Numbered from the stretch's first letter, positions 44,610-52,982 are shown. The stretch: 64,000 nt of DNA from Croceivirga thetidis (GCF_012272815.1 NZ_JAAWWL010000001.1:638929-702928); one strand, 5' to 3'. Notes: generated by a model from the sequence alone, not told the origin. A program made the numbers and translations.

Positions 44610-44989
44610 TATTCCTGCACCCAATCATTGTAGCCACCGGAATAATCAAAAATTTGTGTAAAGCCTTCTGCTTTTAGCAATTCTGCCGCCCGATTACTAC
44701 GACCACCTGCTTTACAATAGAGATATACAGGTTTTGATTTATCAAGTGTTTTTATCTGCTCTAAGAATTCATCACCCTGGACCACATTGAAATTTACCGC
44801 ATCACCAATTCGACCCACTTCATATTCCTCTGCGGTTCTAACATCAACCAATTGCACTTGTTTACCAATAACATTTTCTTTTAAATACGTTTTGTCAATT
44901 TTGGTGATTTTGGCTTCTTGTTGGGATTGACAGCCAAAAAATAGACTTAAACTCAAAAGGAAGGTTAACAAATGATACTTTGATTTCAT
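44609..44989 (-). CDS. Rhodanese-domain lipoprotein
   Basis: 126 aa. Lipobox SLFFGC (Cys20) makes it a lipid-anchored envelope protein. One rhodanese domain (about 40-126) with active-site Cys92 in YLYCKAGGRS. Transfers sulfane sulfur outside the cytoplasm. Starts 6 nt after the persulfide dioxygenase gene and overlaps the methyltransferase start by one base. Confidence 0.92.
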   Translation of the reverse strand: MKSKYHLLTFLLSLSLFFGCQSQQEAKITKIDKTYLKENVIGKQVQLVDVRTAEEYEVGRIGDAVNFNVVQGDEFLEQIKTLDKSKPVYLYCKAGGRSNRAAELLKAEGFTQIFDYSGGYNDWVQE

Positions 44990-44995
44990 GGCCGA

Positions 44996-46408
44996 TTATT
45001 TAATTGTGCTAGGACAAATATAATCAGTGGTAGGTATACCAGCCTCCTTTATTGCCTTCATGCCTCCTTGAACATCAATTAGATTATGAATGCCACGACT
45101 CTTGAGAATTGAAGCTGCAATCATACTTCGATAACCTCCGGCACAATGCACATAGAAATCACCTTCGGATGGAAATTCTGCTAAATGGTCATTTAGAAAG
45201 TCGAGAGGCGCCAAGTTGGCATCTTCAATATGTTCTGCTTCAAATTCACTAGGCTTTCTTACATCAAAAACCTGGGTTTTCGTGCTTTCAATTGCCTTTT
45301 TTAATTCAGCCGCAGGTACAGAACTAACGGTGTCATATTCCTTAGAAGCTCCTTTCCAAGCTTTAAAACTACCTTCTAAATATCCTAAAGTATTGTCAAA
45401 ACCTACTCGCGACAATCGTGTCACCACCTCTTCTTCACGGCCTTCTGGCGCCACCAACAATATTGCCTGTTTTACATCGCCTATCAAAGCTCCCACCCAC
45501 GGTGCAAAACCTCCATTTATTCCTATAAAAATCGAACGCGGAATATGTCCTTTAGCAAATTCTTGTTGGTTTCTAACATCTAAAACAACGGCACCCGTTT
45601 CATTTGCTGCCGCCTCGAATGCTTCTGGAGAAAGTGATCTTGTACCACGCGCCAGAACTTCATCAATATCATCATAGCCTTCTTTGTTCATTTTAACATT
45701 AAGCGGAAAATATTGTGGGGGTGGTAACAAGCCATCCGTTACTTCCTTGACAAATTCCTCTTTGGTCATATCCGCTCTCAGCGCATAGTTCATTTTCTTT
45801 TGATTTCCCAAGGTGTCGACGGTCTCTTTCATCATGTTTTTTCCACAAGCAGAACCAGCCCCATGGGCAGGATATACAATGACATCATCTGCCAAAGGCA
45901 TGATTTTGTTTCGCAGACTATCATACAATGTACCTGCTAATTGTTCTTGAGTCATATCAGCAGCTTTTTGCGCTAAATCAGGTCTTCCCACATCACCCAA
46001 AAACAAGGTGTCCCCACTAAAAATGGCATGGTCTTTACCGTTCTCATCACGAAGTAAATAGGTAGTACTTTCCATGGTATGGCCAGGCGTATGTAGTACC
46101 ACGATCTTTATGTTACCCAAGGGAAATTCTTGACCATCTTCTGCAACGATGCAATCAAAAGAAGGATTGGCATTAGGTCCAAAAATTATGGGCGCACCAG
46201 ATTCTTTAGAAAGTGTTACATGCCCACTGACAAAATCGGCATGAAAGTGGGTTTCAAAAATATATTTGATTTTAGCCCCAGCTTTCTCGGCCCGCTCCAA
46301 ATATGGATTGACCTCGCGCAATGGGTCAATTATAGCAACTTCACCTTCACTCTCAATATAATAAGCTCCCTGAGCCAAACAACCGGTATAAATCTGTTCT
46401 ATCTTCAT
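44996..46408 (-). CDS. CstB-type persulfide dioxygenase-rhodanese fusion
   Basis: 470 aa from the ATG at 46408 (MKIEQIYTGCLAQGAYY); the seven codons upstream are not family-like. Metallo-beta-lactamase domain (1-245) with THFHADFVSGH (His54, His56, Asp58), His110, Asp133 and His182, the ETHE1-type Fe(II) persulfide dioxygenase set. Then a first rhodanese (about 255-355) without the active Cys (LLVAPEGRE) and a second (about 365-455) with Cys422 (YVHCAGGYRS). This matches CstB, which turns persulfides into thiosulfate through sulfite. Promoter and operator C lie just upstream. First gene of a three-gene operon. Confidence 0.92.
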   Translation of the reverse strand: MKIEQIYTGCLAQGAYYIESEGEVAIIDPLREVNPYLERAEKAGAKIKYIFETHFHADFVSGHVTLSKESGAPIIFGPNANPSFDCIVAEDGQEFPLGNIKIVVLHTPGHTMESTTYLLRDENGKDHAIFSGDTLFLGDVGRPDLAQKAADMTQEQLAGTLYDSLRNKIMPLADDVIVYPAHGAGSACGKNMMKETVDTLGNQKKMNYALRADMTKEEFVKEVTDGLLPPPQYFPLNVKMNKEGYDDIDEVLARGTRSLSPEAFEAAANETGAVVLDVRNQQEFAKGHIPRSIFIGINGGFAPWVGALIGDVKQAILLVAPEGREEEVVTRLSRVGFDNTLGYLEGSFKAWKGASKEYDTVSSVPAAELKKAIESTKTQVFDVRKPSEFEAEHIEDANLAPLDFLNDHLAEFPSEGDFYVHCAGGYRSMIAASILKSRGIHNLIDVQGGMKAIKEAGIPTTDYICPSTIK

Positions 46409-46426
46409 ATTCGTCAAATTCAGGTT

Positions 46427-46434
46427 CAAAGGTA
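46427..46434 (-). promoter_or_regulatory. -7 box of the cstB-like operon, activator-spaced
   Basis: CAAAGGTA reads TACCTTTG on the minus strand (exact TAnnTTTG). Its centre is 33 bp from operator C and 22 nt from the ATG. No TTG at the standard -33 spacing. Confidence 0.65.
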
Positions 46435-46456
46435 TCTATTGTTTGTCAGAAAAAAA

Positions 46457-46470
46457 GTGACAAAAGTTAC
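46457..46470 (-). promoter_or_regulatory. Crp/Fnr-type operator C (cstB-like operon)
   Basis: GTGACAAAAGTTAC: arms GTGAC / GTTAC, one mismatch from the palindrome seen at sites A, B and D, followed by AT. It abuts the 3' end of the SulP gene. Confidence 0.65.
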
Positions 46471-46471
46471 A

Positions 46472-48190
46472 TTAACGGTGTTGTAAGGATACCTTTTTTT
46501 GGATTGCAGTTTTCTCAACTTTTTTCAAACTATCGGCATAAGCTTCCGCCGTTCTTACATAAATGTTTTCTTGTCCGATTACGGTTAGTAAACCACTTTT
46601 TATAAGAATATCTCGAATTGGACCAATTGCTCCGGCCAACTTAAACGTAACTCCCCTATCCTTTAGTTGTAAAATAACAGAATGCAACTGTTTTGCGGCC
46701 GTATCATCCAAATAATTTACAGGCTCGGCATTTAGTATTACGTAACGCAAACGGGGTCCTTTCTTCCGTACTTCCTTCATTAATGCCCGTTTGAAAAACT
46801 GAACATTGGCAAAGAACAATTGGGCATCAAATCGTATCATTAAAATTTCATCATGTACTTCAACATCTTCGCCAAAGCGAGCTACATTTTTAAAGTATTC
46901 CATGCCTTTTATTTTACCTAAAACGGCAAAATGTGGTTTGGAGATTCGGTAAACTAAGAACACTAATGAGAAGAGCACCCCAAAAATTATCCCCTGGGAA
47001 ATCCCAATCAACAAGGTTGTTAAAAAGGTGGCTAGCAACAACACAAATTCATCTTTCTGTTGTTTCATTAATTGTCTTGGATATTTCAAATCAATCAAGC
47101 CATAAACCGCGACCAAAATAATCGCTCCCAAAACCGATTTTGGCAAGAAGTAAAAGAATGGCGTCAAGAACAATAGTGTCAAACCAACGACAATTGCACT
47201 GATAATGGAAGCCAAGCCGGTTTTAGCACCTTCGTCAACATTAACCGCAGTTCTTGACAATCCGGCATTGGCAGGAAAAGACTGAAATAAAGATCCTATA
47301 ATATTTGAAAAACCCAGTGCCCTAAGCTCTTGATTCGGTCGCGTAAACTGCTCATTGGACTTTTCCTCTACCGCTTTGGCAATCGTCATCGCTTCTGCAA
47401 AAGCTATAAAAGCTAGGGCCAGGGCAGTAGGAAATGCCACAACAAGTTGTGATGTAGAAAATTTAGGGAGCACAAAATCTGGTAAACCCTGGGGAACTTT
47501 TCCTAAAATATGGACGTCGGTCTCATTGACCATAAAAAAATATATTCCGATGATAGACAAAATCACCACAACCATTGCAGCAGGAAGCTTTTGATGTACT
47601 TTTTTTAATCCTACTATGACCAGTATCGCAGCTATACCAATCGATATGTCGTAAATATTGGTTTTGCCGATATTTTCAATAACTGCTATGAATGTATTCA
47701 AGGTGCCCTGTGATTGAAATTCAAGTCCAAAAAGATACTTCAGTTGACTTATGGCAATAACCAATGCAGCCGCAGAGGTAAATCCACTTACCACCGGTCT
47801 TGAAAGAAAATTGGCCAAAAAGCCCATTCTAAAGAAACCCATGACCATTTGCATTACACCTACAAGTAGGGCTAAGAACAGTGCCATGGATATATAGTCT
47901 TCAATATTGGCCAATTTCATGGCTGCCAAACTTGAAGCTACAATCAAAGAATCCAAAGCAACAGGACCCACGGCCAACTTTCGACTTGAACCTGTGAAAG
48001 CATAAAGTAGATTAGGTACCAGCGCTGCATACAATCCGTAAACAGGTGGAAGACCTGCAATAAGGGCATAGGCCATGCCTTGCGGTATCAACATAACACC
48101 GACTGTTATTCCTGCCGAAATATCTCCTGACAAATAGGATTTCTTATACTTTGGCAACCAATCTATTATGGGGAAATAACGTTTCAACAC
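46472..48190 (-). CDS. SulP-family anion transporter with STAS domain
   Basis: 572 aa. SulP membrane domain (about 10-410, some 12 hydrophobic segments) with MLIPQGMAYALIAGLPPVYGLY and GSSRKLAVGPVALDS near the N-terminus, and a C-terminal STAS domain (about 440-550). The family moves sulfate, bicarbonate and other anions. In this context sulfate or sulfite movement is the natural guess; direction is unknown. CAAAGGTA at 48196-48203 is a -7 box immediately upstream without a nearby palindrome, so it may also have its own promoter. 53 nt after the Crp gene. Confidence 0.92.
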   Translation of the reverse strand: MLKRYFPIIDWLPKYKKSYLSGDISAGITVGVMLIPQGMAYALIAGLPPVYGLYAALVPNLLYAFTGSSRKLAVGPVALDSLIVASSLAAMKLANIEDYISMALFLALLVGVMQMVMGFFRMGFLANFLSRPVVSGFTSAAALVIAISQLKYLFGLEFQSQGTLNTFIAVIENIGKTNIYDISIGIAAILVIVGLKKVHQKLPAAMVVVILSIIGIYFFMVNETDVHILGKVPQGLPDFVLPKFSTSQLVVAFPTALALAFIAFAEAMTIAKAVEEKSNEQFTRPNQELRALGFSNIIGSLFQSFPANAGLSRTAVNVDEGAKTGLASIISAIVVGLTLLFLTPFFYFLPKSVLGAIILVAVYGLIDLKYPRQLMKQQKDEFVLLLATFLTTLLIGISQGIIFGVLFSLVFLVYRISKPHFAVLGKIKGMEYFKNVARFGEDVEVHDEILMIRFDAQLFFANVQFFKRALMKEVRKKGPRLRYVILNAEPVNYLDDTAAKQLHSVILQLKDRGVTFKLAGAIGPIRDILIKSGLLTVIGQENIYVRTAEAYADSLKKVEKTAIQKKVSLQHR

Positions 48191-48243
48191 GGGTACAAAG
48201 GTAAACAGCTTTTTTGCTATGTCTTGAATTGGCCGTTTCTAGG

Positions 48244-48876
48244 TTAAAGGTTTTTTATTTCGATTGAATTTCGGTGCAACACTATCTTTCCCATCAACTC
48301 CAGTTTTTTCAATAAACGTGAAACCACCACCCGTGAACTGTGTAAATCATAAGCAATTTCTTGATGGGTGTTTTTGATGGTATTTGATTGGTTTAGTCGC
48401 GACTTTTCTTTTAAATATTCGACCAAACGTTGATCCATGTTCATAAAGGCAATGCTATCTACGGTATGAAGCAACTCATTCAAGCGCGTATGGTAACTTT
48501 CAAAAACAAAATTTCGCCAACTACGGTACTTTGAGGTCCATTCTTCCATTTTACGAACCGGAACCATAATCAGTTTGGCATCTGTTTCGGCTATAGCCCG
48601 AATTTCACTTTGTGAATCTTGTAAACAACATGCCATGGTCATACTGCAAGTATCGCCTTGTTCCAAATAGTAAAGCAATAATTCATCACCTTCAGAATCT
48701 TCTCGAAGAATCTTGATTACACCATCAAGTAGTAATGGCATAAATCGAATGAAGTCACCTATCTCAATCAACTTAAAGCCCATCGGGACCTCTTTAAAGG
48801 TTCCTACTTGGGCAATATCATTTAAGAGTTCGTTCTCGAAAATTTGGCCAAAACTTGTTTTTAACTCTTGAATCAC
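48244..48876 (-). CDS. Crp/Fnr-family regulator, likely controller of the sulfur island
   Basis: 210 aa. Cyclic-nucleotide-fold sensor (about 10-115), dimer helix (about 118-145) and HTH (about 166-208; HQEIAYDLHSSRVVVSRLLK). The phosphate-binding cassette lacks the Glu/Arg pair of cAMP-binding Crp, so cAMP is unlikely. Instead Cys77, Cys83 and Cys84 (DTCSMTMACC) sit where the ligand loop should be, suggesting thiol/persulfide or metal sensing; there is no Fnr-type four-Cys set. Its own promoter carries operator D. Confidence 0.9.
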   Translation of the reverse strand: MIQELKTSFGQIFENELLNDIAQVGTFKEVPMGFKLIEIGDFIRFMPLLLDGVIKILREDSEGDELLLYYLEQGDTCSMTMACCLQDSQSEIRAIAETDAKLIMVPVRKMEEWTSKYRSWRNFVFESYHTRLNELLHTVDSIAFMNMDQRLVEYLKEKSRLNQSNTIKNTHQEIAYDLHSSRVVVSRLLKKLELMGKIVLHRNSIEIKNL

Positions 48877-48880
48877 CCAG

Positions 48881-48888
48881 CAAAGTTA
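48881..48888 (-). promoter_or_regulatory. -7 box of the Crp/Fnr gene, activator-spaced
   Basis: CAAAGTTA reads TAACTTTG on the minus strand (exact TAnnTTTG). Centre 33 bp from operator D, 5 nt from the ATG, so the mRNA is close to leaderless. No TTG at -33. Confidence 0.62.
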
Positions 48889-48910
48889 CAGCATAACAAG
48901 ATTGACGTCG

Positions 48911-48924
48911 GTAACTTTAGTTAC
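48911..48924 (-). promoter_or_regulatory. Crp/Fnr-type operator D (autoregulatory)
   Basis: GTAACTTTAGTTAC, perfect 5-bp arms, continuing with AT. Located upstream of the Crp/Fnr gene and 8 nt past the iorB-like stop. Confidence 0.72.
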
Positions 48925-48931
48925 ATGACCA

Positions 48932-51079
48932 TTAAGCTAATTTTAAAGGCAATTTGGTCAGTCTTTGCCCAGTCAATCGAAATACCGCATTGGCAACTGC
49001 TGCACCAATCGGTCCCAAGGGTGGTTCGCCCACAGGACCTGGGGTATCTTTACCCTGCAGGAGTACGACATCTATTTCTTTTGGTGAGTGTTTCATTAAG
49101 GCCATTTCATAAGGTCCGTAAATAACGGGCCGTAGCTCTCCATTCGCTACAAACATTTGTTCATGCATTGCTGCACTGATTCCCATACACACACAACCTT
49201 CACATTGCGCCTTGACTTGATCTGGATTTACAGCAAGACCTGGGTCCAAAGCAACGGTGACTTTGTGCACCTTAATTTCTTTGTCTTCAATAGATACTTC
49301 CACAACTTGTGCACAGGGTGTCCCTGCATCAATTGAGGCAGCTAATCCCATGGCCCTTCCATTTGATACGTTTTCAGTATATCCCGATCTTTCGACAACA
49401 GCTTCAATTGTTGTTTTTAATCGCTTACCAATAGCATCGTCTGCAATTTGGGCCAGTCTAAAATCAGCAGCATTTTTACCTGATTTAACGGCCATATGAT
49501 CCATAAAGCTTTCAATTGCGAAGGTATTGGCCAGAAGTCCCAAACTCCGCCACCAACTGGTGGCAAAAGGCAATTGCACATGCCAGTAAACGGAACGGTG
49601 GTTCGGCACGCTTGTATATTGAAGGAAACCTCCGCGAATCGCCCCAACATCTGCTCCTAAAACAGTTGGCGCGAAGCTAGGAACCAAAACTGAATTGTTC
49701 CCGACATCTCCACTCACAAAATGATGCTCCAAGCCTTCAAGCAATCCTTCGTCATTTAACATTCCCTTCATTACATGATGGGTCGGAGGCCGAAACATAT
49801 CATGTTGAAATTCTTCTTTTCTACTAAAAAAGTATTTTACCGGTTTACCCACGGCCTTTGACATGACCGCAGCCTGAACGGCATGGGGGGTGTGTAACCG
49901 TCGCCCAAAACCACCACCTAGATATGTTGGGATAACATTGACATTTTCTTCCTCGAAACCTAATCTCTCGGCCACCTCGCTCCTAGTTATTCCAACAACT
50001 TGGGTCGATATTTTTATGATGGCTTTTTCACCTTCAACTGACGCCAATACCCCGTTGGGTTCTATTTGTGCATGTGCTCCAATTGGACTTCTAAACTCTA
50101 GTATTTCAGCATCATCTTCAAGTGCAGTACCTTCTTTTTGAATAATCGTGTGCTTGCCATTACCAACGGTCATCAATTTCTCTAAATCTTCCTGCTGCAA
50201 ATCCATGGGGGCCTCCCATTCAACCACAATGGCATTCTTGGCATTTTCAGCTTGCTGATAAGATTCGGCAACTACCCCAACAAAATCATCTTCTTCGATA
50301 ACTTTAACGACACCAGGCATAGCTTCTGCCTTGGTAGTATCTGCACCAATGAACTTGGCCCCAATTTTATCTGGACGGACAACGGCTCCATAGAGCATTC
50401 CTTCCATATCAGCATCCATACCAAAAATAGGCGAGCCATAGACCTTATCGTCAAGGTCAATTCTCGGTATGGGCTTACCCACGAATTTATAGTCCTTGAC
50501 ATTCTTCAAAGTAGGTTCGTCAATTTCAGGCCATTCAGTGACCCCTTCTGCCACCTCAGCATAGGTCAAAGAGGTTCCATTGGCAGAAGCACTTCCTTCA
50601 TTAATTTCTACATCTCCAATGTCAACTCCCAATTTATTTGCAGCAACTGTTCGAATCATTTCTCGCATGGTAGCCGCTAACACACGAAGTGGTTGCCAAA
50701 GCCCCGAAACTGAAGTACTGCCACCTGTACTTACACCATCTAAATTACCTGTTGAAGTGGCGGCATGAATCACCTTTAGCATCCGCATTGGAATTTCCAA
50801 TTCATCGGCAGCCATTTGAGCAAAACTTGTAAACGAACCTTGGCCCATTTCAACCTTTGGAGAGTGTAATACTATAGTGTTGTCTGTTAATACCTCGAAC
50901 CATACCATTGGATTTTTAGTATCTCCACTGTAAGGTAATTCCATGGTGTTGGCCATTTCAAGAATACTTCTTCGTATCGGATTTCTGAATATATAGGCCC
51001 CAACAGCCAAAACCCCAGCGGTACCTAGGCCTCCTCTGACCAAAAACTTACGTCTCGATATTTTCTTTTTTTCTGCCAT
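48932..51079 (-). CDS. Xanthine-dehydrogenase-family molybdopterin subunit (IorB-like)
   Basis: 715 aa. Twin-arginine signal SRRKFLVRGG (about 8-17), so exported folded, unlike cytoplasmic xanthine dehydrogenase. Mo-hydroxylase motifs: EMGQGSFTSFAQMAADEL, GGGFGRR and the catalytic Glu685 in GPVGEPPLGP. The IorB group uses c-type cytochromes as acceptors and oxidises aldehydes or N-heterocycles; the substrate here is unknown. Third gene of a cytochrome-IorA-IorB operon (3-nt gap). Confidence 0.9.
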   Translation of the reverse strand: MAEKKKISRRKFLVRGGLGTAGVLAVGAYIFRNPIRRSILEMANTMELPYSGDTKNPMVWFEVLTDNTIVLHSPKVEMGQGSFTSFAQMAADELEIPMRMLKVIHAATSTGNLDGVSTGGSTSVSGLWQPLRVLAATMREMIRTVAANKLGVDIGDVEINEGSASANGTSLTYAEVAEGVTEWPEIDEPTLKNVKDYKFVGKPIPRIDLDDKVYGSPIFGMDADMEGMLYGAVVRPDKIGAKFIGADTTKAEAMPGVVKVIEEDDFVGVVAESYQQAENAKNAIVVEWEAPMDLQQEDLEKLMTVGNGKHTIIQKEGTALEDDAEILEFRSPIGAHAQIEPNGVLASVEGEKAIIKISTQVVGITRSEVAERLGFEEENVNVIPTYLGGGFGRRLHTPHAVQAAVMSKAVGKPVKYFFSRKEEFQHDMFRPPTHHVMKGMLNDEGLLEGLEHHFVSGDVGNNSVLVPSFAPTVLGADVGAIRGGFLQYTSVPNHRSVYWHVQLPFATSWWRSLGLLANTFAIESFMDHMAVKSGKNAADFRLAQIADDAIGKRLKTTIEAVVERSGYTENVSNGRAMGLAASIDAGTPCAQVVEVSIEDKEIKVHKVTVALDPGLAVNPDQVKAQCEGCVCMGISAAMHEQMFVANGELRPVIYGPYEMALMKHSPKEIDVVLLQGKDTPGPVGEPPLGPIGAAVANAVFRLTGQRLTKLPLKLA

Positions 51080-51082
51080 GAC

Positions 51083-51574
51083 TTAAGAATTTTGGGTTTC
51101 TGTTTCATCTTTGGTTGGAGTCAACTCGGCGGCACGGTGAATTGCTTTTCGCATTCGGTAGTACGTTCCACAACGACAAACATTGATAATATTTTTATCA
51201 ATATCATCATCCGTTGGTTTTGGATTCTTATCCAATAAAGCTGCAGTAGCCATCATGAACCCAGGTTGACAATACCCACATTGTGGCACCACTTCTTCAA
51301 TCCATGCTTGTTGTACTGGATGGGGATTCTCTTTATCCCCTAAACCTTCAATTGTTGTGACCGCTTTGCCTTCAGCAAATTTTACTGCGTATGAACAAGA
51401 CCGCACGGCTTCACCATCTACATGTAGGGTACAAGCTCCACATGCTGCCTTTCCACAACCAAACTTGGTGCCCTTTAAGTCCAATATATCTCGCACCACC
51501 CAAAGCAGCGGAGTGTTTTCATCGGCAACATCAACAGTTTGTTGGGTACCATTTATTCGAAATGAAATCTTCAT
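51083..51574 (-). CDS. 2Fe-2S subunit of the molybdenum hydroxylase (IorA-like)
   Basis: 163 aa. N-terminal plant-ferredoxin-type cluster ([16 protein letters not shown] with a further Cys at about 61) and C-terminal helical cluster domain ([10 protein letters not shown] ... [13 protein letters not shown]). Delivers electrons from the Mo subunit to the cytochrome. No signal of its own; presumably carried out with IorB by the Tat system. 8 nt after the cytochrome gene. Confidence 0.93.
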   Translation of the reverse strand: MKISFRINGTQQTVDVADENTPLLWVVRDILDLKGTKFGCGKAACGACTLHVDGEAVRSCSYAVKFAEGKAVTTIEGLGDKENPHPVQQAWIEEVVPQCGYCQPGFMMATAALLDKNPKPTDDDIDKNIINVCRCGTYYRMRKAIHRAAELTPTKDETETQNS

Positions 51575-51582
51575 AGTTACAA

Positions 51583-52191
51583 TTATTCAGTTGGTATTAT
51601 GTGTCCTTCTTCAAACCATTTTTCAACGGCTTCCTTGTACTCATCCAAAGGTACTGGTGGTAGTTCTCGTGGGTTTCCTTCAGCATCCACTCCGGGTGTC
51701 CAAGCCCAAAGCACCAACTCATGTTCCGTTAAATGGTGTAAGGTTTCTTCTGGTGTGCGACCTCCATTTCGTTCAGGATCCATCATTGATTCAGCAATCT
51801 CATATCGGTTCAATCCTTCCCAACGCATTGAGTGTGGAGCCAAAGACCATTCAGGTGCTCCAGGCACTCCCGAATAAGGGTTATTTTCTTCATGATGGCA
51901 GGTATTGCAATTTGTTGCCTCGTAACCCAAATTATTTTGTCCCCTAGAGATTCCAAAATAATGGGGATGACTATCATCGCCCTGCTTTGGAACATTATCA
52001 TTGGGGTGGCAATTAACACATCGTTCATGTGTCAAAACGTCCATCATTTTGTGGAAGGCTTCCTCTGAGGTAGAATTAGTAGAGGAAGTCGTCACCGCCA
52101 CGTATTCTGGTAAGGTCGTTCTATTTGTCGCGGCCAGTAGCAATACTGCCGTTAAAAAAATCGCATAAATTAGAATGAGTTTAGTTTTCAT
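51583..52191 (-). CDS. Exported dihaem cytochrome c of the IorAB operon
   Basis: 202 aa with a signal/anchor helix (about 4-21). Two haem sites: CVNCH (about 58-62) and CNTCH (about 95-99). No similarity to standard class I cytochromes beyond these motifs; similar dihaem proteins accompany IorAB-like enzymes as electron acceptors. First gene of the operon; a TetR-type palindrome lies directly upstream of its ATG. Confidence 0.85.
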   Translation of the reverse strand: MKTKLILIYAIFLTAVLLLAATNRTTLPEYVAVTTSSTNSTSEEAFHKMMDVLTHERCVNCHPNDNVPKQGDDSHPHYFGISRGQNNLGYEATNCNTCHHEENNPYSGVPGAPEWSLAPHSMRWEGLNRYEIAESMMDPERNGGRTPEETLHHLTEHELVLWAWTPGVDAEGNPRELPPVPLDEYKEAVEKWFEEGHIIPTE

Positions 52192-52196
52192 TGTAA

Positions 52197-52212
52197 AAGT
52201 GAGTGCTTACTT
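52197..52212 (-). promoter_or_regulatory. TetR operator upstream of the cytochrome-iorAB operon
   Basis: AAGTGAGTGCTTACTT, an inverted repeat with one mismatch between arms. Matches the perfect site at 52295 and lies 6 nt before the cytochrome ATG. Confidence 0.62.
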
Positions 52213-52264
52213 TTTTTATAAAAATATATAAATAGTTGAAAAACCATATTATAAGAGGAAATAT

Positions 52265-52294
52265 TTGTCCTTTTTTAAAATACTTCTAAATTTG
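52265..52294 (+). promoter_or_regulatory. Promoter of the ior-associated tetR
   Basis: TTG (52265-52267), 19 nt, TAAATTTG (52287-52294): exact consensus. The operator follows immediately, and the ATG is only 18 nt from the -7 box. Confidence 0.72.
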
Positions 52295-52310
52295 AAGTGA
52301 TTACTCACTT
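52295..52310 (+). promoter_or_regulatory. TetR operator over its own transcription start
   Basis: AAGTGATTACTCACTT: perfect 6-bp arms (AAGTGA / TCACTT). It fills the space between the -7 box and the ATG of the TetR gene, so binding should block initiation. Confidence 0.7.
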
Positions 52311-52312
52311 TA

Positions 52313-52837
52313 ATGATTGACCGTAAAGAAAAAATACTTCAAACTGCTTTAAGACTGTTCGCCAACCATGGTTATAACGGCGTTTCAACCAATAAAATAG
52401 CCAGCGAAGCTGAAGTATCCGAAGGTTTGATTTTTAGACATTATAAGAACAAGCAAGGTCTTTTAGACGCCATACTACAACAAGCATTTGAAAAAGCAGC
52501 TATATTGTATGCTGATATTATTACCGAACAGGACCCGAAACAAGTACTTTGGAAATCGATAACACTACCTTTTCGTGGAGACCCAAAAGAGTATGACTTC
52601 TGGAGACTTCAATTTAAGTTGAAATGGGAACTCGAGATTTCAGGAAAGGAAAAAATGCAGCCAATGACTGATAAACTGACATGGGCCTTTACGCAATTAG
52701 GGTACCAGGAACCAGAGAAAGAAGCCCAAATTCTTCAGCATATCATTGAAAGTGTCAGCGGCGGCATACTCAAAGACGGTATGGCATCGCAGGAAGCACT
52801 AAAAGACTTCTTGCTTGAAAAATATAGGGTTAACTAA
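52313..52837 (+). CDS. TetR/AcrR regulator divergent from cytochrome-iorAB
   Basis: 174 aa. HTH about 8-52 (TALRLFANHGYNGVSTNKIA, then EVSEGLIFRHYKNKQGLL). The C-terminal domain is short and divergent. The same palindrome (AAGTGA-N4-TCACTT) sits at its own start and at the divergent operon, so it likely represses both until it meets the enzyme's substrate. Confidence 0.9.
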   Translation: MIDRKEKILQTALRLFANHGYNGVSTNKIASEAEVSEGLIFRHYKNKQGLLDAILQQAFEKAAILYADIITEQDPKQVLWKSITLPFRGDPKEYDFWRLQFKLKWELEISGKEKMQPMTDKLTWAFTQLGYQEPEKEAQILQHIIESVSGGILKDGMASQEALKDFLLEKYRVN

Positions 52838-52982
52838 CCCTTTGGTTTGTACCCTGTTTTAGGAAGCTAAATTCATTTTTGTTAAAATATACCTTGGCTT
52901 CATTTTGCATTCTATTTATTTACAGCTATTTACTAACTTATAGGCTATCCCCCTTTTTCTAGTTGAACATTAACTATCAAAT

